Of a DNA stretch of 64,000 nt, positions 53,601-64,000 are shown piece after piece. The DNA is taken from NCBI GenBank assembly GCA_030867875.1, contig JAOWCC010000577.1:84239740-84303739 (forward strand), given 5' to 3'. The number at the start of each line of letters is the position of its first letter. The stretch's first letter is position 1. The notes beneath the pieces were generated by a model. The model did not search any database. It had not been told where the DNA came from and saw nothing but the letters and a program-made list of their open reading frames with translations. Both the position numbers and the translations under genes were made by a program. Origin of the DNA: Actinernus sp. WN-2022 (taxonomy: Eukaryota > Cnidaria > Anthozoa > Actiniaria > Actinernidae).

Positions 53601-56600
53601 CCTTAGCAAGGTACACTCTTTTTGTGTTAACATGCCTCATCTTGTGTGGAATTCTCGATTTCCTCAGTTTAAAGCGCTGATAACTGATAGTCTAGGTTTC
53701 AATGGTTGTAAAATGACACTTGCTTCCATGTATAGCCTTTCTATCCCATAATTTCCTTGTTTGAGATTTGGAATTTTTCGAGATTTTCTACCTTATCACC
53801 TTTTTCCAGTTGATCAACTAAAAGTGACATTTTGGGGTGTTTCCAATGCCCAGGTGCGGCTAAAACGCAGTCAACAGTTGTTCTATAGACAAAGACGGTT
53901 CTTTTGCTGCAAACCGCATTAAAATCCATCAAGATTTCGAGCAACAGCGGCCAGTTGAAACTGAAACGGTGCACATATTGAGGCATGTCAACACAAAAGG
54001 CGCCTTAGCAAGGTACACTCTTTTTGTGTTAACATGCCTCATCTTGTGTGGAATTCTCGATTTCCTCAGTTTAAAGCGCTGATAACTGATAGTCTAGGTT
54101 TCAATGGTTGTAAAATGACACTTGCTTCCATGTATAGCCTTTCTATCCCATAATTTCCTTGTTTGAGATTTGGAATTTTTCGAGATTTTCTACCTTATCA
54201 CCTTTTTCCAGTTGATCAACTAAAAGTGACATTTTGGGGTGTTTCCAATGCCCAGGTGCGGCTAAAACGCAGTCAACAGTTGTTCTATAGACAAAGACGG
54301 TTCTTTTGCTGCAAACCGCATTAAAATCCATCAAGATTTCGAGCAACAGCGGCCAGTTGAAACTGAAACGGTGCACATATTGAGGCATGTCAACACAAAA
54401 GGCGCCTTAGCAAGGTACACTCTTTTTGTGTTAACATGCCTCATCTTGTGTGGAATTCTCGATTTCCTCAGTTTAAAGCGCTGATAACTGATAGTCTAGG
54501 TTTCAATGGTTGTAAAATGACACTTGCTTCCATGTATAGCCTTTCTATCCCATAATTTCCTTGTTTGAGATTTGGAATTTTTCGAGATTTTCTACCTTAT
54601 CACCTTTTTCCAGTTGATCAACTAAAAGTGACATTTTGGGGTGTTTCCAATGCCCAGGTGCGGCTAAAACGCAGTCAACAGTTGTTCTATAGACAAAGAC
54701 GGTTCTTTTGCTGCAAACCGCATTAAAATCCATCAAGATTTCGAGCAACAGCGGCCAGTTGAAACTGAAACGGTGCACATATTGAGGCATGTCAACACAA
54801 AAGGCGCCTTAGCAAGGTACACTCTTTTTGTGTTAACATGCCTCATCTTGTGTGGAATTCTCGATTTCCTCAGTTTAAAGCGCTGATAACTGATAGTCTA
54901 GGTTTCAATGGTTGTAAAATGACACTTGCTTCCATGTATAGCCTTTCTATCCCATAATTTCCTTGTTTGAGATTTGGATTTTTTCGAGATTTTCTACCTT
55001 ATCACCTTTTTCCAGTTGATCAACTAAAAGTGACATTTTGGGGTGTTTCCAATGCCCAGGTGCGGCTAAAACGCAGTCAACAGTTCTTCTATAGACAAAG
55101 ACGGTTCTTTTGCTGCAAACCGCATTAAAATCCATCAAGATTTCGAGCAACAGCGGCCAGTTGAAACTGAAACGGTGCACATATTGAGGCATGTCAACAC
55201 AAAAGGCGCCTTAGCAAGGTACACTCTTTTTGTGTTAACATGCCTCATCTTGTGTGGAATTCTCGATTTCCTCAGTTTAAAGCGCTGATAACTGATAGTC
55301 TAGGTTTCAATGGTTGTAAAATGACACTTGCTTCCATGTATAGCCTTTCTATCCCATAATTTCCTTGTTTGAGATTTGGAATTTTTCGAGATTTTCTACC
55401 TTATCACCTTTTTCCAGTTGATCAACTAAAAGTGACATTTTGGGGTGTTTCCAATGCCCAGGTGCGGCTAAAACGCAGTCAACAGTTGTTCTATAGACAA
55501 AGACGGTTCTTTTGCTGCAAACCGCATTAAAATCCATCAAGATTTCGAGCAACAGCGGCCAGTTGAAACTGAAACGGTGCACATATTGAGGCATGTCAAC
55601 ACAAAAGGCGCCTTAGCAAGGTACACTCTTTTTGTGTTAACATGCCTCATCTTGTGTGGAATTCTCGATTTCCTCAGTTTAAAGCGCTGATAACTGATAG
55701 TCTAGGTTTCAATGGTTGTAAAATGACACTTGCTTCCATGTATAGCCTTTCTATCCCATAATTTCCTTGTTTGAGATTTGGAATTTTTCGAGATTTTCTA
55801 CCTTATCACCTTTTTCCAGTTGATCAACTAAAAGTGACATTTTGGGGTGTTTCCAATGCCCAGGTGCGGCTAAAACGCAGTCAACAGTTGTTCTATAGAC
55901 AAAGACGGTTCTTTTGCTGCAAACCGCATTAAAATCCATCAAGATTTCGAGCAACAGCGGCCAGTTGAAACTGAAACGGTGCACATATTGAGGCATGTCA
56001 ACACAAAAGGCGCCTTAGCAAGGTACACTCTTTTTGTGTTAACATGCCTCATCTTGTGTGGAATTCTCGATTTCCTCAGTTTAAAGCGCTGATAACTGAT
56101 AGTCTAGGTTTCAATGGTTGTAAAATGACACTTGCTTCCATGTATAGCCTTTCTATCCCATAATTTCCTTGTTTGAGATTTGGAATTTTTCGAGATTTTC
56201 TACCTTATCACCTTTTTCCAGTTGATCAACTAAAAGTGACATTTTGGGGTGTTTCCAATGCCCAGGTGCGGCTAAAACGCAGTCAACAGTTGTTCTATAG
56301 ACAAAGACGGTTCTTTTGCTGCAAACCGCATTAAAATCCATCAAGATTTCGAGCAACAGCGGCCAGTTGAAACTGAAACGGTGCACATATTGAGGCATGT
56401 CAACACAAAAGGCGCCTTAGCAAGGTACACTCTTTTTGTGTTAACATGCCTCATCTTGTGTGGAATTCTCGATTTCCTCAGTTTAAAGCGCTGATAACTG
56501 ATAGTCTAGGTTTCAATGGTTGTAAAATGACACTTGCTTCCATGTATAGCCTTTCTATCCCATAATTTCCTTGTTTGAGATTTGGAATTTTTCGAGATTT

Positions 56601-59600
56601 TCTACCTTATCACCTTTTTCCAGTTGATCAACTAAAAGTGACATTTTGGGGTGTTTCCAATGCCCAGGTGCGGCTAAAACGCAGTCAACAGTTGTTCTAT
56701 AGACAAAGACGGTTCTTTTGCTGCAAACCGCATTAAAATCCATCAAGATTTCGAGCAACAGCGGCCAGTTGAAACTGAAACGGTGCACATATTGAGGCAT
56801 GTCAACACAAAAGGCGCCTTAGCAAGGTACACTCTTTTTGTGTTAACATGCCTCATCTTGTGTGGAATTCTCGATTTCCTCAGTTTAAAGCGCTGATAAC
56901 TGATAGTCTAGGTTTCAATGGTTGTAAAATGACACTTGCTTCCATGTATAGCCTTTCTATCCCATAATTTCCTTGTTTGAGATTTGGAATTTTTCGAGAT
57001 TTTCTACCTTATCACCTTTTTCCAGTTGATCAACTAAAAGTGACATTTTGGGGTGTTTCCAATGCCCAGGTGCGGCTAAAACGCAGTCAACAGTTGTTCT
57101 ATAGACAAAGACGGTTCTTTTGCTGCAAACCGCATTAAAATCCATCAAGATTTCGAGCAACAGCGGCCAGTTGAAACTGAAACGGTGCACATATTGAGGC
57201 ATGTCAACACAAAAGGCGCCTTAGCAAGGTACACTCTTTTTGTGTTAACATGCCTCATCTTGTGTGGAATTCTCGATTTCCTCAGTTTAAAGCGCTGATA
57301 ACTGATAGTCTAGGTTTCAATGGTTGTAAAATGACACTTGCTTCCATGTATAGCCTTTCTATCCCATAATTTCCTTGTTTGAGATTTGGAATTTTTCGAG
57401 ATTTTCTACCTTATCACCTTTTTCCAGTTGATCAACTAAAAGTGACATTTTGGGGTGTTTCCAATGCCCAGGTGCGGCTAAAACGCAGTCAACAGTTGTT
57501 CTATAGACAAAGACGGTTCTTTTGCTGCAAACCGCATTAAAATCCATCAAGATTTCGAGCAACAGCGGCCAGTTGAAACTGAAACGGTGCACATATTGAG
57601 GCATGTCAACACAAAAGGCGCCTTAGCAAGGTACACTCTTTTTGTGTTAACATGCCTCATCTTGTGTGGAATTCTCGATTTCCTCAGTTTAAAGCGCTGA
57701 TAACTGATAGTCTAGGTTTCAATGGTTGTAAAATGACACTTGCTTCCATGTATAGCCTTTCTATCCCATAATTTCCTTGTTTGAGATTTGGAATTTTTCG
57801 AGATTTTCTACCTTATCACCTTTTTCCAGTTGATCAACTAAAAGTGACATTTTGGGGTGTTTCCAATGCCCAGGTGCGGCTAAAACGCAGTCAACAGTTG
57901 TTCTATAGACAAAGACGGTTCTTTTGCTGCAAACCGCATTAAAATCCATCAAGATTTCGAGCAACAGCGGCCAGTTGAAACTGAAACGGTGCACATATTG
58001 AGGCATGTCAACACAAAAGGCGCCTTAGCAAGGTACACTCTTTTTGTGTTAACATGCCTCATCTTGTGTGGAATTCTCGATTTCCTCAGTTTAAAGCGCT
58101 GATAACTGATAGTCTAGGTTTCAATGGTTGTAAAATGACACTTGCTTCCATGTATAGCCTTTCTATCCCATAATTTCCTTGTTTGAGATTTGGAATTTTT
58201 CGAGATTTTCTACCTTATCACCTTTTTCCAGTTGATCAACTAAAAGTGACATTTTGGGGTGTTTCCAATGCCCAGGTGCGGCTAAAACGCAGTCAACAGT
58301 TGTTCTATAGACAAAGACGGTTCTTTTGCTGCAAACCGCATTAAAATCCATCAAGATTTCGAGCAACAGCGGCCAGTTGAAACTGAAACGGTGCACATAT
58401 TGAGGCATGTCAACACAAAAGGCGCCTTAGCAAGGTACACTCTTTTTGTGTTAACATGCCTCATCTTGTGTGGAATTCTCGATTTCCTCAGTTTAAAGCG
58501 CTGATAACTGATAGTCTAGGTTTCAATGGTTGTAAAATGACACTTGCTTCCATGTATAGCCTTTCTATCCCATAATTTCCTTGTTTGAGATTTGGAATTT
58601 TTCGAGATTTTCTACCTTATCACCTTTTTCCAGTTGATCAACTAAAAGTGACATTTTGGGGTGTTTCCAATGCCCAGGTGCGGCTAAAACGCAGTCAACA
58701 GTTGTTCTATAGACAAAGACGGTTCTTTTGCTGCAAACCGCATTAAAATCCATCAAGATTTCGAGCAACAGCGGCCAGTTGAAACTGAAACGGTGCACAT
58801 ATTGAGGCATGTCAACACAAAAGGCGCCTTAGCAAGGTACACTCTTTTTGTGTTAACATGCCTCATCTTGTGTGGAATTCTCGATTTCCTCAGTTTAAAG
58901 CGCTGATAACTGATAGTCTAGGTTTCAATGGTTGTAAAATGACACTTGCTTCCATGTATAGCCTTTCTATCCCATAATTTCCTTGTTTGAGATTTGGATT
59001 TTTTCGAGATTTTCTACCTTATCACCTTTTTCCAGTTGATCAACTAAAAGTGACATTTTGGGGTGTTTCCAATGCCCAGGTGCGGCTAAAACGCAGTCAA
59101 CAGTTCTTCTATAGACAAAGACGGTTCTTTTGCTGCAAACCGCATTAAAATCCATCAAGATTTCGAGCAACAGCGGCCAGTTGAAACTGAAACGGTGCAC
59201 ATATTGAGGCATGTCAACACAAAAGGCGCCTTAGCAAGGTACACTCTTTTTGTGTTAACATGCCTCATCTTGTGTGGAATTCTCGATTTCCTCAGTTTAA
59301 AGCGCTGATAACTGATAGTCTAGGTTTCAATGGTTGTAAAATGACACTTGCTTCCATGTATAGCCTTTCTATCCCATAATTTCCTTGTTTGAGATTTGGA
59401 ATTTTTCGAGATTTTCTACCTTATCACCTTTTTCCAGTTGATCAACTAAAAGTGACATTTTGGGGTGTTTCCAATGCCCAGGTGCGGCTAAAACGCAGTC
59501 AACAGTTGTTCTATAGACAAAGACGGTTCTTTTGCTGCAAACCGCATTAAAATCCATCAAGATTTCGAGCAACAGCGGCCAGTTGAAACTGAAACGGTGC

Positions 59601-60874
59601 ACATATTGAGGCATGTCAACACAAAAGGCGCCTTAGCAAGGTACACTCTTTTTGTGTTAACATGCCTCATCTTGTGTGGAATTCTCGATTTCCTCAGTTT
59701 AAAGCGCTGATAACTGATAGTCTAGGTTTCAATGGTTGTAAAATGACACTTGCTTCCATGTATAGCCTTTCTATCCCATAATTTCCTTGTTTGAGATTTG
59801 GAATTTTTCGAGATTTTCTACCTTATCACCTTTTTCCAGTTGATCAACTAAAAGTGACATTTTGGGGTGTTTCCAATGCCCAGGTGCGGCTAAAACGCAG
59901 TCAACAGTTGTTCTATAGACAAAGACGGTTCTTTTGCTGCAAACCGCATTAAAATCCATCAAGATTTCGAGCAACAGCGGCCAGTTGAAACTGAAACGGT
60001 GCACATATTGAGGCATGTCAACACAAAAGGCGCCTTAGCAAGGTACACTCTTTTTGTGTTAACATGCCTCATCTTGTGTGGAATTCTCGATTTCCTCAGT
60101 TTAAAGCGCTGATAACTGATAGTCTAGGTTTCAATGGTTGTAAAATGACACTTGCTTCCATGTATAGCCTTTCTATCCCATAATTTCCTTGTTTGAGATT
60201 TGGAATTTTTCGAGATTTTCTACCTTATCACCTTTTTCCAGTTGATCAACTAAAAGTGACATTTTGGGGTGTTTCCAATGCCCAGGTGCGGCTAAAACGC
60301 AGTCAACAGTTGTTCTATAGACAAAGACGGTTCTTTTGCTGCAAACCGCATTAAAATCCATCAAGATTTCGAGCAACAGCGGCCAGTTGAAACTGAAACG
60401 GTGCACATATTGAGGCATGTCAACACAAAAGGCGCCTTAGCAAGGTACACTCTTTTTGTGTTAACATGCCTCATCTTGTGTGGAATTCTCGATTTCCTCA
60501 GTTTAAAGCGCTGATAACTGATAGTCTAGGTTTCAATGGTTGTAAAATGACACTTGCTTCCATGTATAGCCTTTCTATCCCATAATTTCCTTGTTTGAGA
60601 TTTGGAATTTTTCGAGATTTTCTACCTTATCACCTTTTTCCAGTTGATCAACTAAAAGTGACATTTTGGGGTGTTTCCAATGCCCAGGTGCGGCTAAAAC
60701 GCAGTCAACAGTTGTTCTATAGACAAAGACGGTTCTTTTGCTGCAAACCGCATTAAAATCCATCAAGATTTCGAGCAACAGCGGCCAGTTGAAACTGAAA
60801 CGGTGCACATATTGAGGCATGTCAACACAAAAGGCGCCTTAGCAAGGTACACTCTTTTTGTGTTAACATGCCTC
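47548..60874. repeat. 402-bp satellite, 33 periods plus a terminal hairpin
   Basis: A 402-bp unit repeats exactly 33 times, then a final 61-bp hairpin closes the array (start-to-start distance 13,266 = 33 x 402). Each unit begins with the hairpin GAGGCATGTCAACACAAAA, a 23-base loop and TTTTGTGTTAACATGCCTC, followed by 341 bp of unique-looking DNA. Both array edges abut TA microsatellites. Units seem identical, except that those starting near 49,156, 51,568, 54,784 and 58,804 share two linked changes. An 81-codon minus-strand frame recurs in each unit but is conserved only because the DNA is. Confidence 0.95.
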
Positions 60875-60890
60875 ATATATATATATATAT

Positions 60891-61012
60891 ACAGCGAATT
60901 GCAAACGGTTTAGAGTGAACCGCTCAACGGGTTAGAATAGTCGAGTGACGGGTAATCCTTCCCACAATGTTGATATTGTGATATAGTTGGGACATAACGT
61001 TTGCAATTCGCT
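60891..61012. mobile_element. MITE with 16-bp terminal inverted repeats and TA target
   Basis: Starts CAGCGAATTGCAAACG and ends CGTTTGCAATTCGCTG, preceded and followed by TA. 122 bp, non-coding. Abuts the right end of the satellite through a TA microsatellite. Confidence 0.8.
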
Positions 61013-61227
61013 GTATATATTTTCTCGTTCACCTTTCGGACCTTCTGGCTAAGCGATTCTTAGGTTGGACGCATGTGCGCGCCTGTGAATCATTAATGAT
61101 CCTTAGGTTGAAAGCTTAGTTCGGAAGTTATGGGCTTTCCCGTCCCGAAGCCGAAAGAGAAAATGCCTGGGAAAACTCACGGTACCACAAAAACCCAAAG
61201 TCGGCTGCGTTTCCAGCGTGGTCGTCC

Positions 61228-61297
61228 TGATGGTGTAGTGGTTAACGCATCGGACTAGTGTACCAAGACCGCTGGTTTGAATCCCACTCAGGGCTTA
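61228..61297 (+). repeat. tRNA-like head of a SINE
   Basis: GTCCTGA and TCAGGGC pair as a 7-bp acceptor stem. A-box (GGTGTAGTGGTTAACG) and B-box (GGTTTGAATCC) are recognisable. The T stem has mismatches and the anticodon arm is irregular, so a tRNA-derived SINE is more likely than a working tRNA. The loop CTAGT suggests a Thr(AGT)-like origin, tentatively. Confidence 0.6.
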
Positions 61298-61330
61298 TAT
61301 ATTTTATCTTTCACCTTTATTCTGATTATA

Positions 61331-61550
61331 TATATATATAGAAGTATGTATGTAATGTCCAAATGTCTTCAGGACAACAGTACAGCCAAGAGGATCAATA
61401 AAATTGATTCCAAATTCTTGTCCACAGTAATTGTTATAAAATTGAATAGAAAATGTGAACAAGAGCAACTCAGGACTGTTATTAAAAAAATACTAAAACT
61501 TTTCGGCCTTCGTCCTTCATCAGTTAAAAAGGTTAAAAATTTTTTTAATA
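61331..61550 (-). repeat. Right outer inverted repeat flanking the satellite
   Basis: Inverted copy of about 47,323-47,540 with small differences. It overlaps the foldback at 61,441-61,590. Confidence 0.75.
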
Positions 61551-61586
61551 ACAGTCCTGAGTTGCACTTGTTGACATTTTCTATTC

Positions 61587-61590
<4 letters not shown>
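61441..61590. repeat. Foldback element of ~150 bp
   Basis: ATTGAATAGAAAATGTGAAC...CAGGACTGTTATTAA at the left is mirrored by TTAATAACAGTCCTG...CATTTTCTATTCAAT at the right, arms of about 44-50 bp. It overlaps the right outer inverted repeat; the left flank of the satellite has only one of these arms. Confidence 0.7.
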
Positions 61591-61619
<29 letters not shown>

Positions 61620-61629
<10 letters not shown>

Positions 61630-64000
61630 GTGTTCTCACGAAATGGGTATTATCCTTGGAAGCCCCTTAATCTGCTGCAAAGCGTTTCATTAAACTTTGT
61701 ACAGGTTAGTGGTTTTGATAGTATTGCTGTCTATTGGATTGAAGTAACATGTGTTGAATCGTAATGCGGTATGTCTTCTAGGAATCTCCGAGCGTCCAAC
61801 TCCTCGCCAGCGCAGATGGGAGACGCAGGAACAGTGACATTCTAAGCCGAGCGCCCAGCGGAGACTGGGGAGAGGGCCCAGTGGGTTACTGCAAAGGACA
61901 CTGAAGGTATATATACAGGCACATTAATCGTTTGCTATAGACAGGTGCTAAGATCTATCGTGTTCTCACAAAATGGGTTTTATCCTTGGAAGCCCCTTTT
62001 TCTGATAACAGCGTTGACCTTGTAGAGGCGTGTCGTGTGTGTGACAAGATAATTTAACACAAATGACGAATATAGCCTTAGATAGATGCACAAAAACTGA
62101 AATTAAATCGCCACCCAGGCCACGCCTCTCCAAGAATCTTAGGACCTAAAATGCGCGTGCGTGCTGACCTCTGTGCTAGTGTTAATCTGTTGCAAAGAGT
62201 TTAATTAAACTTTGTACAGGTTAGTCGTTTTGATAGTATTGCTGGCTATTGGATTGAAGTAACATGTGTTGAATGGTAATGCGGTATGTCTTCTTGGAAT
62301 CTCCGTGCGTGCACATTCTCGCCTGCGCAGATGGGCGACGCAAGAACAGTAACATTCTAAGCCGAGGGCCCAGCGGAGACTGCCGAGAGGGCCCAGTGCG
62401 TTATTGCAAAGGACACTGAAGATATATAAACAGGCACATTAATCGTGCTAAGAATCTTGTAGAGTGGTGTCGTGTGTGTAACACGCACTTTAATTTAACA
62501 CAACTGACGAATATAGCCTTAGATAGATGCACAAAAGACTGAAATTAAATCGCCACCCAGGCCACGCCTCTCCAAGAATTATAGGACCTAAAATGCGCCT
62601 GCGTGCTGACCTCTGTGTTAGTGTTAATCTTCCGCAAAGCGTTTAATTAAACTTTGTACAGGTTAGTCGTTTTGATAGTATTGCTGTCTATTGGATTGTA
62701 GTAACATGTGTTGAATTGTAATGCGGTATGTCTTCTAGGAATCTCCGTGCGTGCAAAACCTCGGCTGCGTAGATGGGCGACTCAGGAACAGCGACATCGT
62801 AAGCCGAGGCCCCAGCGGAGACTGCCGAGAGGGCCCAGTGGGTTATTGCAAAGGACACTGAAGATATATAAACAGGCACATTAATCGTTTGCTATAGGCA
62901 GGTACTAAGATCTATCGTGTTCTCACGAAATGGATATTATCCTTGGAAGCCCCTTAATCTGCTTCAAAGCGTTTAATTAAACTTTGTACAGGTTCGTTGT
63001 TTTGATAGTATTGCTGTCTATTGGATTGTAGTAACATATGTTGAATTGTAATGCGGTATGTCTTCTAGGAATCTCCGTGCGTGCAAATCCGCGCCTGCGC
63101 AGATGCACGACTCAGGAACAGTTACATTCTAAGCCGAGGGCGCAGCGGAGACTGAAGAGAGGGCCCAGTGGGTTATTGCAAAGGACACTGAAGGTATATA
63201 AACAGGCACATTAATCGTTTGCTATAGACAGGTGCTAAGATCTATCGTGTTCTCACGAAATGGGTTTTATCCTTGGAAGCCCCTTTTTCTGATAACAGCG
63301 TTGACCTTGTAGAGGCGTGTCGTGTGTGTGTGCCACCCAAAATTATTTAAAAGAACTGGCGAATATAGCCTTAGATAGATGCACAAAATACTGAAATTAA
63401 ATCGCCACCCAGGCCACACCTCTTCAAGAATCTTAGCACCTATATTGCGCCTGCGTGCTGACCTCTGTGCTAGTGTTAATCTGTTGCAAAGAGTTTAATT
63501 AAACTTTGTACAGGTTAGTCGTTTTGATAGTATTGCTGGCTATTGGATTGAAGTAACATGTGTTGAATGGTAATGCGGTATGTCTTCTTGGAATCTCCGT
63601 GCGTGCACATTCTCGCCTGCGCAGATGGGCGACGCAAGAACAGTGACATTCTAAGCCGAGGGCCCAGCGGAGACTGCCGAGAGGGCCCAGTGCGTTATTG
63701 CAAAGGACACTGAAGATATATAAACAGGCACATTAATCGTGCTAAGAATCTTGTAGAGTGGTGTCGTGTGTGTAACACGCACTTTAATTTAACACAACTG
63801 ACGAATATAGCCTTAGATAGATGCACAAAAGACTGAAATTAAATCGCCACCCAGGCCACGCCTCTCCAAGAATTATAGGACCTAAAATGCGCCTGCGTGC
63901 TGACCTCTGTGTTAGTGTTAATCTTCCGCAAAGCGTTTAATTAAACTTTGTACAGATTAGTCGTTTTGATAGTATTGCTGTCTATTGGATTGAAGTAACA
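61620..64000. repeat. Higher-order tandem repeat, period ~1,290 bp, running off the window
   Basis: A core of about 85 bp (TAATCT...CAAAG then TTAAACTTTGTACAGG and TGATAGTATTGCTG) occurs at about 61,668, 62,183, 62,625, 62,955, 63,477 and 63,919. Spacings run 515, 442, 330, 522, 442, so three unequal subunits form a unit of 1,287-1,294 bp. Each subunit also has a CCAGCGGAGACTG block and a TATATAAACAGGCAC motif. No gene seen. Confidence 0.85.

Noticed and set aside
47711..60820. 33 copies of an 81-codon minus-strand frame in the satellite
   Set aside because: The frame is conserved only because the DNA units are nearly identical. The linked variants change residues without any sign of constraint, and no domain is recognised.
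47548..60874. CRISPR-like array
   Set aside because: The 402-bp period consists of identical units with no variable spacers, and the context is animal repeats.
61228..61297. Functional tRNA gene
   Set aside because: The acceptor stem is good, but the T stem has mismatches and the anticodon arm is irregular; it is followed by low-complexity DNA as in SINEs.

Overview
The window looks like a repeat-dense intergenic stretch of an animal genome, most likely a cnidarian such as a coral or sea anemone. This is inferred from the kinds of mobile elements present; there is no host gene or rRNA to settle it. I see no convincing host protein-coding gene. Nearly everything recognisable belongs to mobile or virus-like DNA.

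Bases 1-13,442 hold dispersed and tandem repeats and several decayed elements: a minus-strand non-LTR retrotransposon with ORF1 and a PHD/endonuclease/reverse-transcriptase ORF2 (about 3,410-8,092), a minus-strand Crypton-type tyrosine recombinase remnant (8,203-9,458), a foldback element (11,215-11,303) and the 3' end of another non-LTR element (about 12,240-12,770).

Bases 13,443-29,171 are a nearly complete Maverick/Polinton, an integrated virus-like element of 15.7 kb. It has ~217-bp terminal inverted repeats, each itself a long palindrome, and a 9-bp direct repeat on both sides. It encodes a protein-primed family B DNA polymerase (interrupted), a retroviral-type integrase, an A32/FtsK-type packaging ATPase, a double-jelly-roll major capsid candidate, a penton candidate, several small membrane proteins, a TFIIB-like factor, a Cys-rich zinc-binding protein and an F-box/ankyrin protein. 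Polymerase, integrase, ATPase and capsid would together give replication, integration and virion assembly. The TFIIB-like factor suggests self-directed late transcription and the F-box/ankyrin protein suggests interference with host ubiquitin ligases. I found no adenovirus-type maturation protease. The polymerase and one plus-strand gene are broken, so this copy is probably not autonomous.

Bases 25,578-39,637 are a tandem duplication (7,029/7,030 bp, at least 18 differences noticed) containing the right end of the Maverick plus about 3.4 kb of flanking DNA. In the second copy the TFIIB-like gene has two stops.

Bases 39,638-47,320 hold a second decayed minus-strand non-LTR element with nested insertions: a DNA-transposon-like segment, and a 5'-truncated plus-strand non-LTR copy that itself contains a palindromic MITE. 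Bases 47,548-60,874 are a very homogeneous satellite: 33 periods of exactly 402 bp, beginning and ending with the same 61-bp hairpin. The rest contains a second MITE, a tRNA-like SINE head, a foldback element, and a higher-order tandem repeat of about 1,290 bp running off the end.
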